Source: Batillaria attramentaria
Lineage: Eukaryota > Mollusca > Gastropoda > Batillariidae
Length of the DNA stretch: 64,000 nt
Direction: 5' to 3'
NCBI GenBank assembly: GCA_018292915.2
Contig: JACVVK020000015.1
Span: forward strand, 3,157,001-3,221,000
Part shown: piece after piece, positions 12,594 through 24,590 of the stretch
Position numbering within the stretch: position 1 is the first letter of the stretch
How the letters are laid out: each line of letters opens with the position of its first letter
Translations under genes and position numbers: made by a program
Notes under the pieces: model-generated
What the model saw: only the letters and a program-made list of their open reading frames with translations
Databases searched by the model: none
Told to the model about the DNA's origin: nothing

Positions 12594-15500
12594 AAGCCAC
12601 ATACACACAGTACAAAAGCAACATACACAAATGTTACTTATGAGCTAAACTGCACATGCTGGGGCGGATGAATTACAGGACATAAAACATCTTCAAACCT
12701 TTTCAAGCTGTTGACCAGACTGTGATGAGGTAGACAGGCTGCGCTCCAAGTCAGCAACGCGTTGCCGTGATGCTTTCAACCGTCCGCTGAGCTCCTCTAT
12801 CTCCTCTGAAATGAATCATTGAACAGTTGTTACTTGAGTAAAATACTGGTACTGCGGTAGCACACTTCTTCTTAAGCTGGTGTGTGGAGTGGGTGAGTGG
12901 CATGGGTGGGTGGCGTGGGGAGAGGGGGTGGGGGGGGAAGACTTTTGCTTTTAACAGTACACAGGCATACTCCCACATACATGCTACTATTAAAAATCTA
13001 TTTAAAAAATGTAATTCACTACGTAATCTACCGGACAACTCTCACCCAAGCTTATTTGCTGTGAGTTTTATTCACTGATTCATGTTGTATGCCATCCTTG
13101 AATATTTTAAATTAAAAAAAAAAAAAAAATCTGTTTATCCTGCAAATTTACTATAGGATACGAATGACAGAAAACAAAGCAAGAACTTTATCACTGTTTA
13201 CCTATTCGCTGTTCAGCTATTCTCTGTGACTGCCCGACCTGCGACTGTAGCTCTGTTTTCTCTGCTACTAAGATGCCTATTGTCTGTATATGCACCTGCA
13301 AACAAACAACAAAGCTGAGACCCCACAGTCACACACTGAGAAGATGCTACACATTGAGCAACTGTTGTTTCTTTGTGCAAGTGAAAGTGTAACATGCGGA
13401 ACTTGTTCTTTCCTCTCATACCTTTATCAAGATCCAACAGGCTTCACCTCAGTATCAACCATACATCTCCCACATCGTCTCCCTCAAGTTCAAAAATAAG
13501 GTCAAAACTAAATCATAGATCTATCTGCAAGTCTTGAGCCATACCCATGACTAGAGTTGAAAACGTTTCTAGAGATTTGTTTAGAAGAGTAATAAACAGA
13601 TGTGGAGTACCTGCAGCTGCTCTTTCAAAGCACCAATATCCTTTTTGTGCCTCTCGTGGAAAGAATTTCTCTCTGCCTCCAGCTGCTCCTGTAGATTCTG
13701 AGCATGGTCCCTCTGCAACATGTAACACTTTATTTAAAATCGCGAATAGATACATCTCTGCCTGTTGTAAGTAATCTGCATCCGGACCTGGGGTCAACTG
13801 TGTAGCTCTCAAAACAGAAACTGGCTAAGTCCAGTCATGATCTCAACACCTTTATGGCCTTTCATCTATAATGTGAAGGTGGCTATACTTGGTTGAAAAT
13901 GACCTTTAGTATCATGTCATCTGGTATATCCATACGAGAAATGACCTCAAGTGTCCTACAGTAGAAGCATAATGTTCGCTGCCAAAGTTCATAGACTGGC
14001 ATACTACATTCAACCCCTTACTCAAAATCAGCATGCAAAACACATCGGAAAACTATACACGTACATGTAATCATTTACTCACCAACTGCTGGTTTTGAGT
14101 ATTCAGCTGTTCGTTGGCTTGGGAATGCTTTTCAAGCAAGGCTGCGAGCTCCCTGTTTCTTCTCTGAAAATAAAGATTAGCAAAGAGCATTATATGGCAG
14201 ATAAAAAAATACAGGGATGCAGATCACACAAATAATAGCCTCAACTTTGCTTCCAGGTTAGGCACATTTGTGGGAACGGTTCACTACGACATCTGCTTAT
14301 CAGCTTATTAAACATGAACCAATAGTACATGTATAATATTCATAATCATACTCTGTCACGGAGAAAACTGTGTTAATCGTGGGGGAAACAAAAGCTGATC
14401 CACAATACCTCAAGTTCCTCTAGACTTGAGTTTCCATGGTCCTCTGAATTAGCAGCACAATCATTACTCTGAAAAACAAGAGCAAACGCATTACAGCAAA
14501 ATCAATCTAATCTACAAAAATTTACACTTAACTATACTACAAGCACTAACAGTAACAACAAAGATAAGCATCGGCTCAAATTTCCGAAGTTACACTTGTA
14601 CACATGCACATTTACTTTGAATTTGTCAAGGGCTGAATACATCCAGATTTTCCTGACCTATAAATATTATTATTATTATTATCATGTACAGTATTGAGAG
14701 TGAGACCACAGGTTGACTACAATCTTTCACCACTTTTCATCTTAAAATTTATACATGTACATGGTATCAGTCACTTCTATTAGGTTGTCTGTTGTAAACC
14801 CAAAAAGTTTGGCTGAACAATACCAACAAAACAAGACCATGCGAATTCACAGAAGAATCATTCACCTCTGCTAGCAACCCGTTCAGCTGCCTTGATAATT
14901 GCTGTAGACTTTCTGTAGAGGCTGTCGTCCTATGGAAAACACAAGCAAAAACATGTCTATTAGTATTACTCTACGTCAAAGGCATGGAGCCGAACACAGC
15001 ATCAAACACTGAAGGCAGCTCATAACTCCTCTCTCTTATCTTCAAATCTGCTATTAATATGTATTAACATGTTATGCATCAGAACCCCCCCCCAAAAAAA
15101 AAAAAAAAAAAATCTGAGAGCCACCTGGCACTTGAAGTTGAATGCCACAGCTAACCAAGTTGATGGGTACAATTACATTACCTTAACCTATCAATGTTGC
15201 TACCATGTTTACTACTTCGTTCTGTGCAGTCAAAACTGTGTAAGCAACTGTGCAAGCCAAACTTTCTGTGCATTTGGCACTGTAATTGCTGCCATTATGT
15301 GTAAATCATTTGTACACAGCAACACATACATGCTTATGTACAACCAGGCACACAGCAATCCTTTAAGAGTGTAAATGATTCTAACAAGCAGCCTTACACA
15401 ATAACATTACATTTCTATTTGAACCAATCAATGGCTTTGGAATACAGATACCCAATTAAACAAATAAAAAAAAAGTAACTTGATGAATTCTTTCAAACAT

Positions 15501-18500
15501 TTATTAGCATTACAAACAAACGTGCATCATCTCCATTCAGTTCAGCTGGAAGACCCCCCCCCCCCCCCCAAATCCTTTTTTACTTTCCGTGAACATGTAT
15601 TAATTGTAAAAAGGGAATACAAGTAATTTATGCTTGATTCCGAAAGTAAGAAGGGTCACAACATTCAGAACAGAAAAAGAAAAGGAAAGACTGTAAATTG
15701 CCTAACATGTCTACAGCCCATACAGAATACTTGCAAGTCAGAATTTCATTGTCAGTAATTGAATACATGGGGCTGAGAGAGGTTGCTTGGTGCACAACTA
15801 TGACTTGTCTACAGGACTAAAAGGATTAAGCCACAGGAAGACACACGAAAAAGTCTATGATAAACACAAGAAAAAGTTACAACAGCTACTGATTTCACAC
15901 CTGAGAAGAGCAAGAACTGATTTAAAACAAGGAGACCCCCTCTGGGAAGGAAATATCTGTGCAAATGCAAATGACCCCGATGTAAAAAGACTACTGCTAA
16001 AGAGTAGGAAAAGACAAACTACATGTAATTAAGATCATAACTACGCGAAAACAATGAAAAGTATAGGTCAAAGGGGGGTATTTGTGAAGAATGTGGGTAC
16101 ATGTACATGTATTATCCATCTCAGAGGCCTACTTCTAGCCCCAATTCACAGGGCCGTCTTCCAATATTTGCAGGCTCACAGATCATTTGGAGCTAAACAG
16201 GTGGTGTCTTGCAACGTACCAGTTAGACATGCACAGTTACAGCCTCGCACGGACTGGCAATGTGCCAAAAGACTGAATTAAACACGAGCTGAAATGCACA
16301 GCATCTACCAAAGTCTGGCCCAAACAGCTTCAGGTTGTACCACTTCTTGTCCACACCACCAGCAGACATCATTAAGATTAAAGTATTTCTAGCATACACG
16401 GTCGTGTACAAGACAACAGGTGCAAATATTTTTTAAAAAGTTGTTCTAGATCCGTGAAGCCTGGTACATGTATCTTACAACTGGTGCCTTTAATTACAGA
16501 ATGCAGGTACCGGTATGCTCAGAGGTGGAAAAGTAAGGACTAATTCAAGGTACAGTACAACTACATGTTTGACAGATCCAGAACTGCAAACAAGTCATAC
16601 GCAGAGAAATGCAAGCTAAACATGTACAGTATCTCAAGCTCTGCTACAGAGAAAAGCAGAAGGGTGCTGAACACCGCAGGCAAGGCAGACCAAACTGGGA
16701 AGAGGCAATTTGTTCCCATGAGACAGAACCAACTTTTCTCTACCTTCCAAAGTTCATCCAGGGCGAGTCTAACACTGTTTCGCTTTTGTTTTCAGCGTTT
16801 GTACTGAGGGGAAATCTGTTTGACCAAAACATGTTCAAAAAAAATTGTTTTGAAAATCACACACTCAAGCAAAGCTGACAAGCAAGGGAAAAAGCAAAAT
16901 GGAAACGAATGAACTGCTTGATCTAGCAATGACTGTTGCAGTTAATACTCAAAGTGCTGCAACTAAATTCACAAGTTTTGCAAAACTGGATGTCACAATG
17001 GGATCGGAATATCACTATCTGAAGACCTTGTCTGTTTTCATAAATTTGCAAGGTGATGAAATGAGAGGCGTTGTATAGGTGGCGATTAAATTTGATTTGA
17101 AGTTGAATTCAATTTTGAAAATTGAATTTGTTGTACATGTATCATAATATAATCTCCAAACTAGGTTTAGATCAAGAATATGAGATACCAACCCACGAAG
17201 ACCAAACAAAGAACCCACTGCCACTGCTACTGATTAATGATACAATGTATACTTTATTACATATGGATAGTATTACTGTTTACAAGATGAAACCCATTAC
17301 ATCCATTATGAACTCTGGTAGAATTCTGGAAACCATGGAACTGTGCATCTATCAAATACAATGCTGAGACAAAACAGACTACAGACACAAATAAGTTTCA
17401 TGCCTCTATTATTACCTTGGTTCAACTTGCTCTGGTGGCTTTGAGTTTTCTGGTGACCTGTTCACTGGACGACCTCTTGTGTGCAAATCTGTAGAAGGCT
17501 GCAAGACACATTACACAGGACAGTCATATTAAGCGAGGATGTCACATATGTGATATGAAAAGAAAAAACATTTGGAGTGATATAAAGCAATGGTAGGTGA
17601 GCTCGGATTTGGAAAGTGTTTGTTGCAAACGCAGAGTAACTTAATAGTAAACCACACACACAAAGACACTTCTATGCCTTTTTGAGGCAACAGAAACTAC
17701 ATAAGCATGTTTAATTTTAAAAAAAAGAAAAAGTATGTTTTAGGTGTCATGGCAATAAAAGTTAATAGGTAGAGCTTTTTCTGAATCCAGAGCATTACCC
17801 TAATTTCTTTATTCATATTTCTATGTCATTTATTACAAGATGCTGCAAATTTCACACATTTATCCTTTAATAATTATAATATAAAACGGGATTTTATTAT
17901 ACTACTATTACTTTTGCATGCTAAAAAAATGTTTAGACTGCAAAGAAGCGAATAAAACATGGTCAGCCAAGAAACCCACAAGCACACATTTTTCATTTTA
18001 TTGGTCGTCTTAATTCTAATCACATAATGTAGTGGCTAGTGCCAAAAAAAAAAAAAAAAAAAAAGTGCAAAGATCCTGACCTGTTCTGGTACAGGAGAAA
18101 CGCTACGCCGAGACTTCTGTTCTGGCGGCTGATCCTTTGTGCTGTCAACGCTACCCGGGCTGTTTCGTGCGTTTGGGGCTGGAGATCGGCTTGGCGTCCG
18201 ACCAGACCGCTGCTGAAACTGCTTGAGCTGCAACAGAAACAAAAATATCCAAACCTGCTGTAGAGTAGTGCTGAGAACCAGATAATTTCAGACATGACCT
18301 CATAAATAAAATAATGATCATCATCCCTCTAAGAGCTCTAAGCAGTTTACAAAATTGGAATAAACATTTATTAGCCAAAATTATTCTCACACTAGTACTA
18401 GGTATTGCATGCTAGTTTCACGGACTGATGGAGCACAGCAGAACCCAAATGGAAAAGTGATCGTCAGTCCCCAGGGTCCATACAGGTTCACAGTCTCAAA

Positions 18501-20086
18501 AATTCATGACTTTTCCAAGCCAACTCTCTTGTTTTCCATGACAACTTCCTCGCACTCTTTCACACTGACACACATGAGGGTAGAAATTATGAGCTTATCC
18601 AAGATATCGCAGTCAGCAAGACCAATGTTCAGAGTTAGTCATTAGCCTTATGGGAAGGCAGTTTGTGGGTATTTTTGGCGATCTGTCCAGTGAGTAATCA
18701 CCAAGCTGACCATTTCACTGTTGGGCTCAAAATGGCTTCCATGAAATTCCAAAATTCCATGACTTTTCATGACTCTTAGATAATTTCATGACTTTCCAGG
18801 CCTGGAAAAGCTATTTCCAAATTCCATGACTTTTCCAGGATTCCATGACCTGTATGGACCCTGAGTCCCAGCGGTGGTCTGATTTTCTAGTATAAAACTG
18901 TACTTTTCAGGTATAGTATTATACAATTTTGCTTATTAATAATAATAAAAAAACAAAACAGTCTCTTGAAAAGAAAAAAAGACATTAGGTTACAGATATA
19001 GTTAGGTAAAATTAAAACGTTAGCTAAAAGTTAGTAAATTTGTATGTGGTACTCTGCGTCAATTGTTAAAAATTATAACATGGGTTAGTCCAGGGATACA
19101 GTGGAATATGATTTATATTATTATTAGCAACCACACGTGCAACTTTCAAACCTAATGAATCAAGCCCTTCATTTGTACTTGTGCAATACTGATTCATACT
19201 CCACCTTTGACTAAAGCTCATTTGGGTATACAAGTTTAATTTTTTTCAAAAAGTCTGCAATCACACAGCAAATTATTACCCAAACACCAATACAGAGAAA
19301 TTATAAATAATATACACTGAATAATCGACAAATAACCGTAGAGCCAAATTTGAAGTGGTTCAGCAACACCACAATTTGCGCTTGCATAACCATTAATCAA
19401 AATATTGCAGGTTCTTACTAATACTTCTGACTGAATTGCAAATCACCTCAAATTAGTACAATGCAGATCATGTTGTTCGGAAACTACAGTAACTGAGTAA
19501 GACTTATTGTGTGCTTTCGCTACTGCACAGTTATAATGACATCATCATCAAAGGGTTTGAAAGGGGAAAACAAAACACTAGCAACTTACAATGTCAATGA
19601 GATGAAAAGTGTGTGGCAGGTTTAGCAGAATTTCACAGATCTCTAGTGTCAGTCTGGGTTAGTTGTCAGTTCACCAACACCCACAACATTCGAATGCGTG
19701 CTTGGCAGTCTTTAGAACACCTACAACAATGACAGATTCAACCCAAGCAGTGACTACCAGCAATCATTCGTGGGTACCCTATCACAAATCACCTACAGTA
19801 ATGTTTCTTTCCTAACAAGCGCTGAAATATATAGATGTATCTTAACACACGCCCTATCGCCCAAAATGCCGTCTGCTTAGAACACGTCAAGAGCTGATAA
19901 ATGCTTCCGTATTTTATGCAGGTATGGGGGATATCACGAGCTAAGCGATTAACAAGACACGATTTGGAATAGGAAACGCACCGGGTTAGTAGTCCCTTGA
20001 TCAAATAACTAGTCAAAGTGTAAATCAACAAGCCCTACCTTCTTTTTAGCAGCAGCTATCTTCTCTTTTTTGCTGTTGTCGGCCAT
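3029..20086 (-). CDS. GOLGA2: GOLGA2/GM130 cis-Golgi matrix protein, 26 exons
   Basis: This is the golgin GM130, a long coiled-coil tether of the cis-Golgi that binds p115 and GRASP65. Exons: 20086-20039, 18227-18081, 17498-17416, 14929-14866, 14468-14409, 14163-14083, 13712-13611, 13295-13202, 12805-12699, 11404-11346, 11083-11023, 10819-10739, 10342-10250, 9932-9825, 9635-9548, 9215-9050, 8488-8297, 8042-7929, 7265-7107, 6587-6462, 6264-6126, 5934-5858, 5534-5432, 5202-5096, 4108-3880, 3450-3029. They total 3,110 nt, one short of 1,037 codons; human GM130 is about 1,000 residues. Family signatures are a short basic N-terminus (IAAAKKK, the p115/importin-binding region), [35 protein letters not shown], and GETDTIGEYISLY near the end. 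The C-terminus is hydrophobic (AVQIV), as expected for GRASP PDZ binding. All introns are GT-AG with matching phases. Oddities are an apparent one-base deletion near 8,460 and two His-rich stretches in the last two exons. The gene assignment is firm; individual boundaries are by eye. Confidence 0.93.
3540..3650. repeat. dispersed repeat fragment, tagttagttatttagggctt type
   Basis: A GOLGA2 intron segment begins with a short tandem (tagt)n head and continues with tatttagggctt and cgcgcaag. A related head occurs at 54,327-54,380, with (gagt)n followed by tatttagggctt and gcgcaagta. The shared sequence in two unrelated places indicates a dispersed repeat, possibly a SINE or LINE end. Class and true borders are uncertain. 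Confidence 0.45.
4174..4761. mobile_element. hAT-like MITE with 8-bp target-site duplication
   Basis: This 588-bp element in a GOLGA2 intron is flanked by the perfect 8-bp direct repeat GTTAATAC at 4166-4173 and 4762-4769. The left end (TAGAGGGTGGAACGG) and the reverse complement of the right end (TAGGGGTGTTCGG) are imperfect terminal inverted repeats. Both arms are rich in ccggtt/aaccgg. An 8-bp duplication is characteristic of hAT transposons. No transposase is present, so it is non-autonomous. A SINE is nested inside at 4380-4555. Confidence 0.75.
4380..4555 (-). mobile_element. tRNA-derived SINE nested in the hAT-like element
   Basis: Read on the minus strand, it starts with a tRNA-like head containing an A box (GTGGCCGAATGGTAGAGC) and a B box (GAGTTCAAATCCCGGC), followed by a body ending near GTTAAACTCCCAAACACCC. 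It is flanked by a 14-bp perfect direct repeat (tgttcagccaacaa at 4366-4379 and 4556-4569), the footprint of LINE-driven insertion. Related copies lie at 45,528-45,704 and, more degraded, at 44,609-44,765. Confidence 0.82.
4931..4958. repeat. poly-C tract
   Basis: A run of 28 C in a GOLGA2 intron. Similar shorter C runs occur near 15,555 and 33,386. Homopolymers this long are also prone to sequencing-length error. Confidence 0.95.
18472..18863. mobile_element. hAT-like MITE (CAGGGTCCATACAGGT ends)
   Basis: The 392-bp segment opens with CAGGGTCCATACAGGT and closes with ACCTGTATGGACCCTG, a perfect 16-bp terminal inverted repeat. Six bases (agtccc) are repeated directly at both flanks (18466-18471 and 18864-18869). 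The inside repeats phrases such as ttccatgactttt. CAGGG-type ends are typical of hAT elements. No transposase reading frame is present. It lies in GOLGA2 intron 1, between exons 1 and 2. Confidence 0.78.
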
Positions 20087-20702
20087 TTTCGGCTCAGTGC
20101 TGCGTGCGCATCTTGACACGCAAACTGTAGTTCCGCACTGAAAGAAATTAAATAATGTTTGCTTCCAAAGATATCTTCATTTACAGAGAAAAATAGTGTA
20201 TTTAATTTCAAATACTTGAGAGCCAACGCAGGTCGAAACAAAGGACTCTACTGCAAACAGTTTGCTGTGAATCCCACGAGGTCCTCGTTGGCTCAGAGGA
20301 TGAATAGAAACTTCCCCAGTGGCTCAGTGGTACTGTTCCTCACCCCTGACGTCGACATTCAGCACACAAACATTATTATACTCCTGTCTGAACTGGAAGT
20401 CTAGATTGATTTCCAAGCTGGCTGGATAGAAACTGCAACTTTTTCTCATAAAACTGAACCTTGATGGTTTCTTGCTCTTCTCCTCTGGTACTGTTGACAA
20501 CTGTAAACTGAATTAATTAGAATCTCATGGTTGTGTATGCACTTTTACTCAAGTTCTTTCTTATGTCTCTGAAGGTCAAAGTGTTTATTGGATGAACCCT
20601 TACACAATCTTGGGTATATATATGTTTGTGCGGGCGCACACATACAGCTATGTAATAAAAGCAGATGAAAACACATGCAAACAACTGCGGCTTAAAACAA
20701 AT

Positions 20703-20708
20703 TTTATT
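20703..20708 (-). promoter_or_regulatory. candidate polyadenylation signal of SMG7
   Basis: AATAAA on the minus strand, downstream of the SMG7 stop and about 620 nt before the GOLGA2 start codon. A second AATAAA lies at 20584-20589. Either could be used; the hexamer alone is weak evidence. Confidence 0.35.
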
Positions 20709-21605
20709 TCCTCCATCATCGATCGTATTCATCATTTTTTTTCTTTTCTTTCTTCTCTTTTTTAAAATATTTTTTTTTCTGTTTTAAATGTGGATCACAC
20801 ACTCCCCATACACAAAGCAAGCACTCAGTCCTACCTGTACAAACGGGTGACAGCAAACCTGTACTGTACAACAAAATGTTTTTTTCACCTGGCCGCTGTC
20901 CACAAACCTTGGAAGAAGCCTTGCTCACATGCATTTTTACAACACTGCACTACAATCACATTATCTCTCTACAGCGTCAGCTCATTCAAGGCGCTGAACA
21001 CTGCTGAACTCTGAAGACGTTTGCTCACAGAATACACAAAGTTGGGACCATCACACATTATGTGATTATATGTACAAGTATCATAAAAACCAAAGTAAGA
21101 CGAAGAATTTAAAAAGACGACAGAAAGATGGGGAATTGACATGACAAGAACAGCAACAGCTCAGAAGTGATGGTCAAATTCAGTAAGGTTTGTGTACAGT
21201 TTACTGGAAAGATAATGCATGCCTTTGGTTCATTTCTTTAAACTCACAAACCAAACAGAGGCCTTCACAATTTGATATCAGACAAAAAAAAAAAAAGAAA
21301 AAAAAAAAGAAATCGGGGGTGGGGGGAGGGAGAAGGAAAATTATAAAAAGGTACTGGCTTTCAACTACTGCCTCCTGCTGTCATCCTCCTCCTTCAGAGG
21401 CCTTTTTAATTTCCAAAGACGAATACATGTACTGACAAAACTGCTCGGATGACAAAGGCAAGTACCAGGGAAAGTAACTACATGTACATGACAAAAGTGA
21501 TAGCCCTTCTTACCAAAATAATACTAACAGGGATGTATTTCTGTAAGTCTTTCTGTAAGGATGTGACAAAAAAACGTATTTTTAAATTGTAAATTGTCTT
21601 TCTCG

Positions 21606-21650
21606 TAGGTAATTACCAGATGACATCATGTCACCTGGTATAACCGTAGG
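21606..21650. repeat. dispersed imperfect palindrome
   Basis: The core at 21614-21640 is a near-palindrome with arms TACCAG.TGAC and GTCA.CTGGTA, and the similarity continues outward. Related cores (atcatgtcat.tggtata) occur at 6790-6824 and 13908-13938 in GOLGA2 introns, so this is a small repeat family, probably from a short inverted-repeat transposon. Element borders are not resolved. Confidence 0.5.
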
Positions 21651-24590
21651 AAAAAGCCTATACATGTATTTACATTAGGTGATGCATGAGTTCATTAACT
21701 GAGCTGGTTATCGTCCCTGGAAACCTTCGGGTAAGTTGCGGGCAAGAGGAGGGGGAGGGGGGAATGAAGGAATGGGGGTCTCTGAAAACATAAGATTAGT
21801 GAAAAAAAGAAAAAGGAAAAAAAAAAAAAAAAAAAAGGATCAAACTTTACAGATATGTGATACTGTTCAAACCACATCTGCACAAACTCATATCCATACT
21901 TATATATATATACGCAAACATCCCCTAAAACAAGAAAAAAGTGGGATTGATTTCTTTTCCATCTGTACAGCCCACTTTGCTTTTTCATGGTCTACACAGC
22001 TTAAAAAGAAAAAAAAGAAAAAAGAAGAAAGAAGCTTTTTCCTTTGCTAGTGTCATCACCACACAACACAATCAAAAAATTCAAACAAACAAACAAACAA
22101 AACAGAAAAACACCCAGGAAAACAAACAACCCAACAGTGAAGGATCAAAGGCAGAAATCACGCCACGTTATCTGAAAAAGTCTTGTCTGTTTAGTGTTTA
22201 AAAAACCCGCACGTTCCGTTCACAGGTCTTAGATATGGAAGAATCCTTCATTTTCCGAATTTACATTTGACAAGTCCACTCTTCACACAGCAATGACTTT
22301 ACTGTCAACAAGTACAGCGGGCAATCCGGTTACAAAGACAAGTTACATGTATTAAAAACAAACATTTTAGTACACTCCCCTCACTGGGCTTTGGGTAAGA
22401 TGTGCATGTGTGTGTGTGTGTGTGCGCGCATGCATTCTCTCTTAGTGGCAAGTGTGACAGTGTATATTTTGGTGTATGTGCCTGTGTGCGTGCGAGCATG
22501 TGTGTGTGTGAGTGCGTGCATGTGTGAGTGCGTGCATGTGTGAGTGTGTGCATGCATTCTCTCTCCCATAATGGCACATGCGTATTTTGGTACAGAGGCA
22601 TTAACCCCTCTCCCATTAAATTTTCACACACACACATACACATAAACAAAAGATGCACACACTTACTGCCATTGCTTTCGCTCAGCTTGGACATGTCACA
22701 GTTACATGTACCTTCAAGCCGGTCACTAATCAAGCTTGTCTGTGCATGATCACACAATGCCAGGCTTTCAGTTCTCTCACAGTGGGCATGAAGAACGATG
22801 AAAGCTTTACTTGCTTCCTTCCCACAAACAGAACGTGCCACAACCAGAACTTCCTCATCGGCACCTGCGCTCTACGGGACAGAATTCGGCAGGCGCAGAA
22901 CAGGTTCGTTCGTGAACATTTCTGACTGCAAGTGCTAACATTGCCTTTTAGTCATTGGGACTGGTTGTCTGCTGGCAAGTCATCTAGGAAGTCTTCAATT
23001 TGCTGGAAACAAGTCCATTTAGAAAGCTGGCTGGCACATGATTGAAATCTACACAGCAAGACATAAAAACACCAACCAAAAAAAAACAAACAACAAACCC
23101 CACACGCAGGACACTGAAACCAAGTGAACTCTGATACCGAATTCACTTACAGCCGTACATACTGGTGAAAGGCTACATCCTACATCAATACGTGTTGACA
23201 GTTCTGCCTCTTTCACGCAGCGACTCTCTCAAATGCAGACAATGTGAAAACACGATGGTCTGTCACAGCAAAAGCACCATAACTAAAAGCAAGTACATGC
23301 ATCACAGCTCTAGTGCGTGGTATGGCAACTCTGCATTTTCCTCAGGAGATTTTCTTCATGGAACTCGAGTGTGACCGACGATACTCGGTGCACACAGAAT
23401 GCCTGGCAATGCTGGTGAAAACAATTACCTACTGGTCATTGTTGATTATGGCAAGTGTCTTCCAACGCACTGCTTTAGATGTACATGCACTTGGTTCTTT
23501 GGGCTGCATGGCAATCACTAAACTGCAGCTAGATTGTTCATAAATATTCAGGCCACCCGATAATACAAATTACAGTGCCCGTGGGAAGCCACAAGGTCAG
23601 TCTAGCAAATGCCCTCTACAGGGTGGGACTGGAAAGGCATGAGTGTGGGAAGCAGGAGGGTGGGGGGGGGGGGGTTTCAGGTAAAAAAAAATCCCAGACA
23701 TCCCCCCCCCCCCCCCAAAAAAAAAGAAAAAAAAAAAAAGAAAAAAAAAAAAAGAAAGAAGAAACCAACACAAGAACACCTCAAACCAACCCCAAAGCCA
23801 CCCACTACCAGCACAGCCGACAATTTCTCCAATGGAAGAATCATGGTTGCAAGCTGAAAAAAGTCAAAATTGGGGTGTCTGTCAACTTGCAGTGCAAGTC
23901 AGTTCATTGTGAAAGGCGGTTGCGCAGGAAGGGCACACAAAAACAATGCTGACAATAGTAAAAAGAGTGAAACAATCAAATTGTTGTGGTGTCCACAACT
24001 TTCCACTCTTCCTCAAAGTGAAAAAAAGCTTCACTAGATGTGGTGACGTTTCCTATACATGAAGTCTTCCTTTCTTCAAGCCTCTATGAATTATCACCTT
24101 ACATAATGCTCATCAGATACGTCCACCTTTGTGTGCATCACTCGACTGTTGATGAAGCACTCTTGATTTAGATATAGATACAGAACACTCCTGATCACTG
24201 AAGTCAGTTCGCAGTGTTTGTATCATTACCTGTAAACCACAGATTTCATCTTCATCACATGCAACAACGTTGCTTCGTATATATCGTAGAGCACTAGTGC
24301 TCTCGCTCACACACACTGTCATTAATTTGTGAAATCATATAATGTACTGAACACCGCGTGAAGCCCAGCTAACAAGCAATCCTCCGGTTGAAAGCCGACT
24401 CACTGCACTGGCTCCATGACGTAAGCAAGCGTTAGCCCCAGCTTGTATCCGAATCCTTTCTAGTGCCTGATGCTCTTCATCTGTTGGCTGACGCAGCCAG
24501 GGTTTCTGAAGGATTGTTCATCCTCAGATTTGGCAGACATGACAGTCTGCACGACCTTTGTGTATCCTTGACCTCTGCAGTCAGACGATT

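Larger units (their letters stand above)
20087..24590. other. SMG7 3' UTR and GOLGA2 upstream region
   Basis: No coding exon is supported here. Minus-strand AATAAA signals at 20703-20708 and 20584-20589 could end the SMG7 transcript, which would give a 3' UTR of about 3.9 kb and leave only about 0.5 kb to the GOLGA2 start codon. The stretch contains A-rich tracts (21,283-21,310; 21,800-21,838; 23,717-23,760), a poly-G/poly-C pair at 23,662-23,717 and (GT)n/(CA)n pieces near 22,400-22,650. Short ORFs in it are low-complexity. Confidence 0.45.

Noticed and set aside
15787..16032. 81-codon Lys-rich plus-strand ORF in a GOLGA2 intron
   Set aside because: No recognised domain, antisense to the host gene, and no repeat or splice evidence of a gene.
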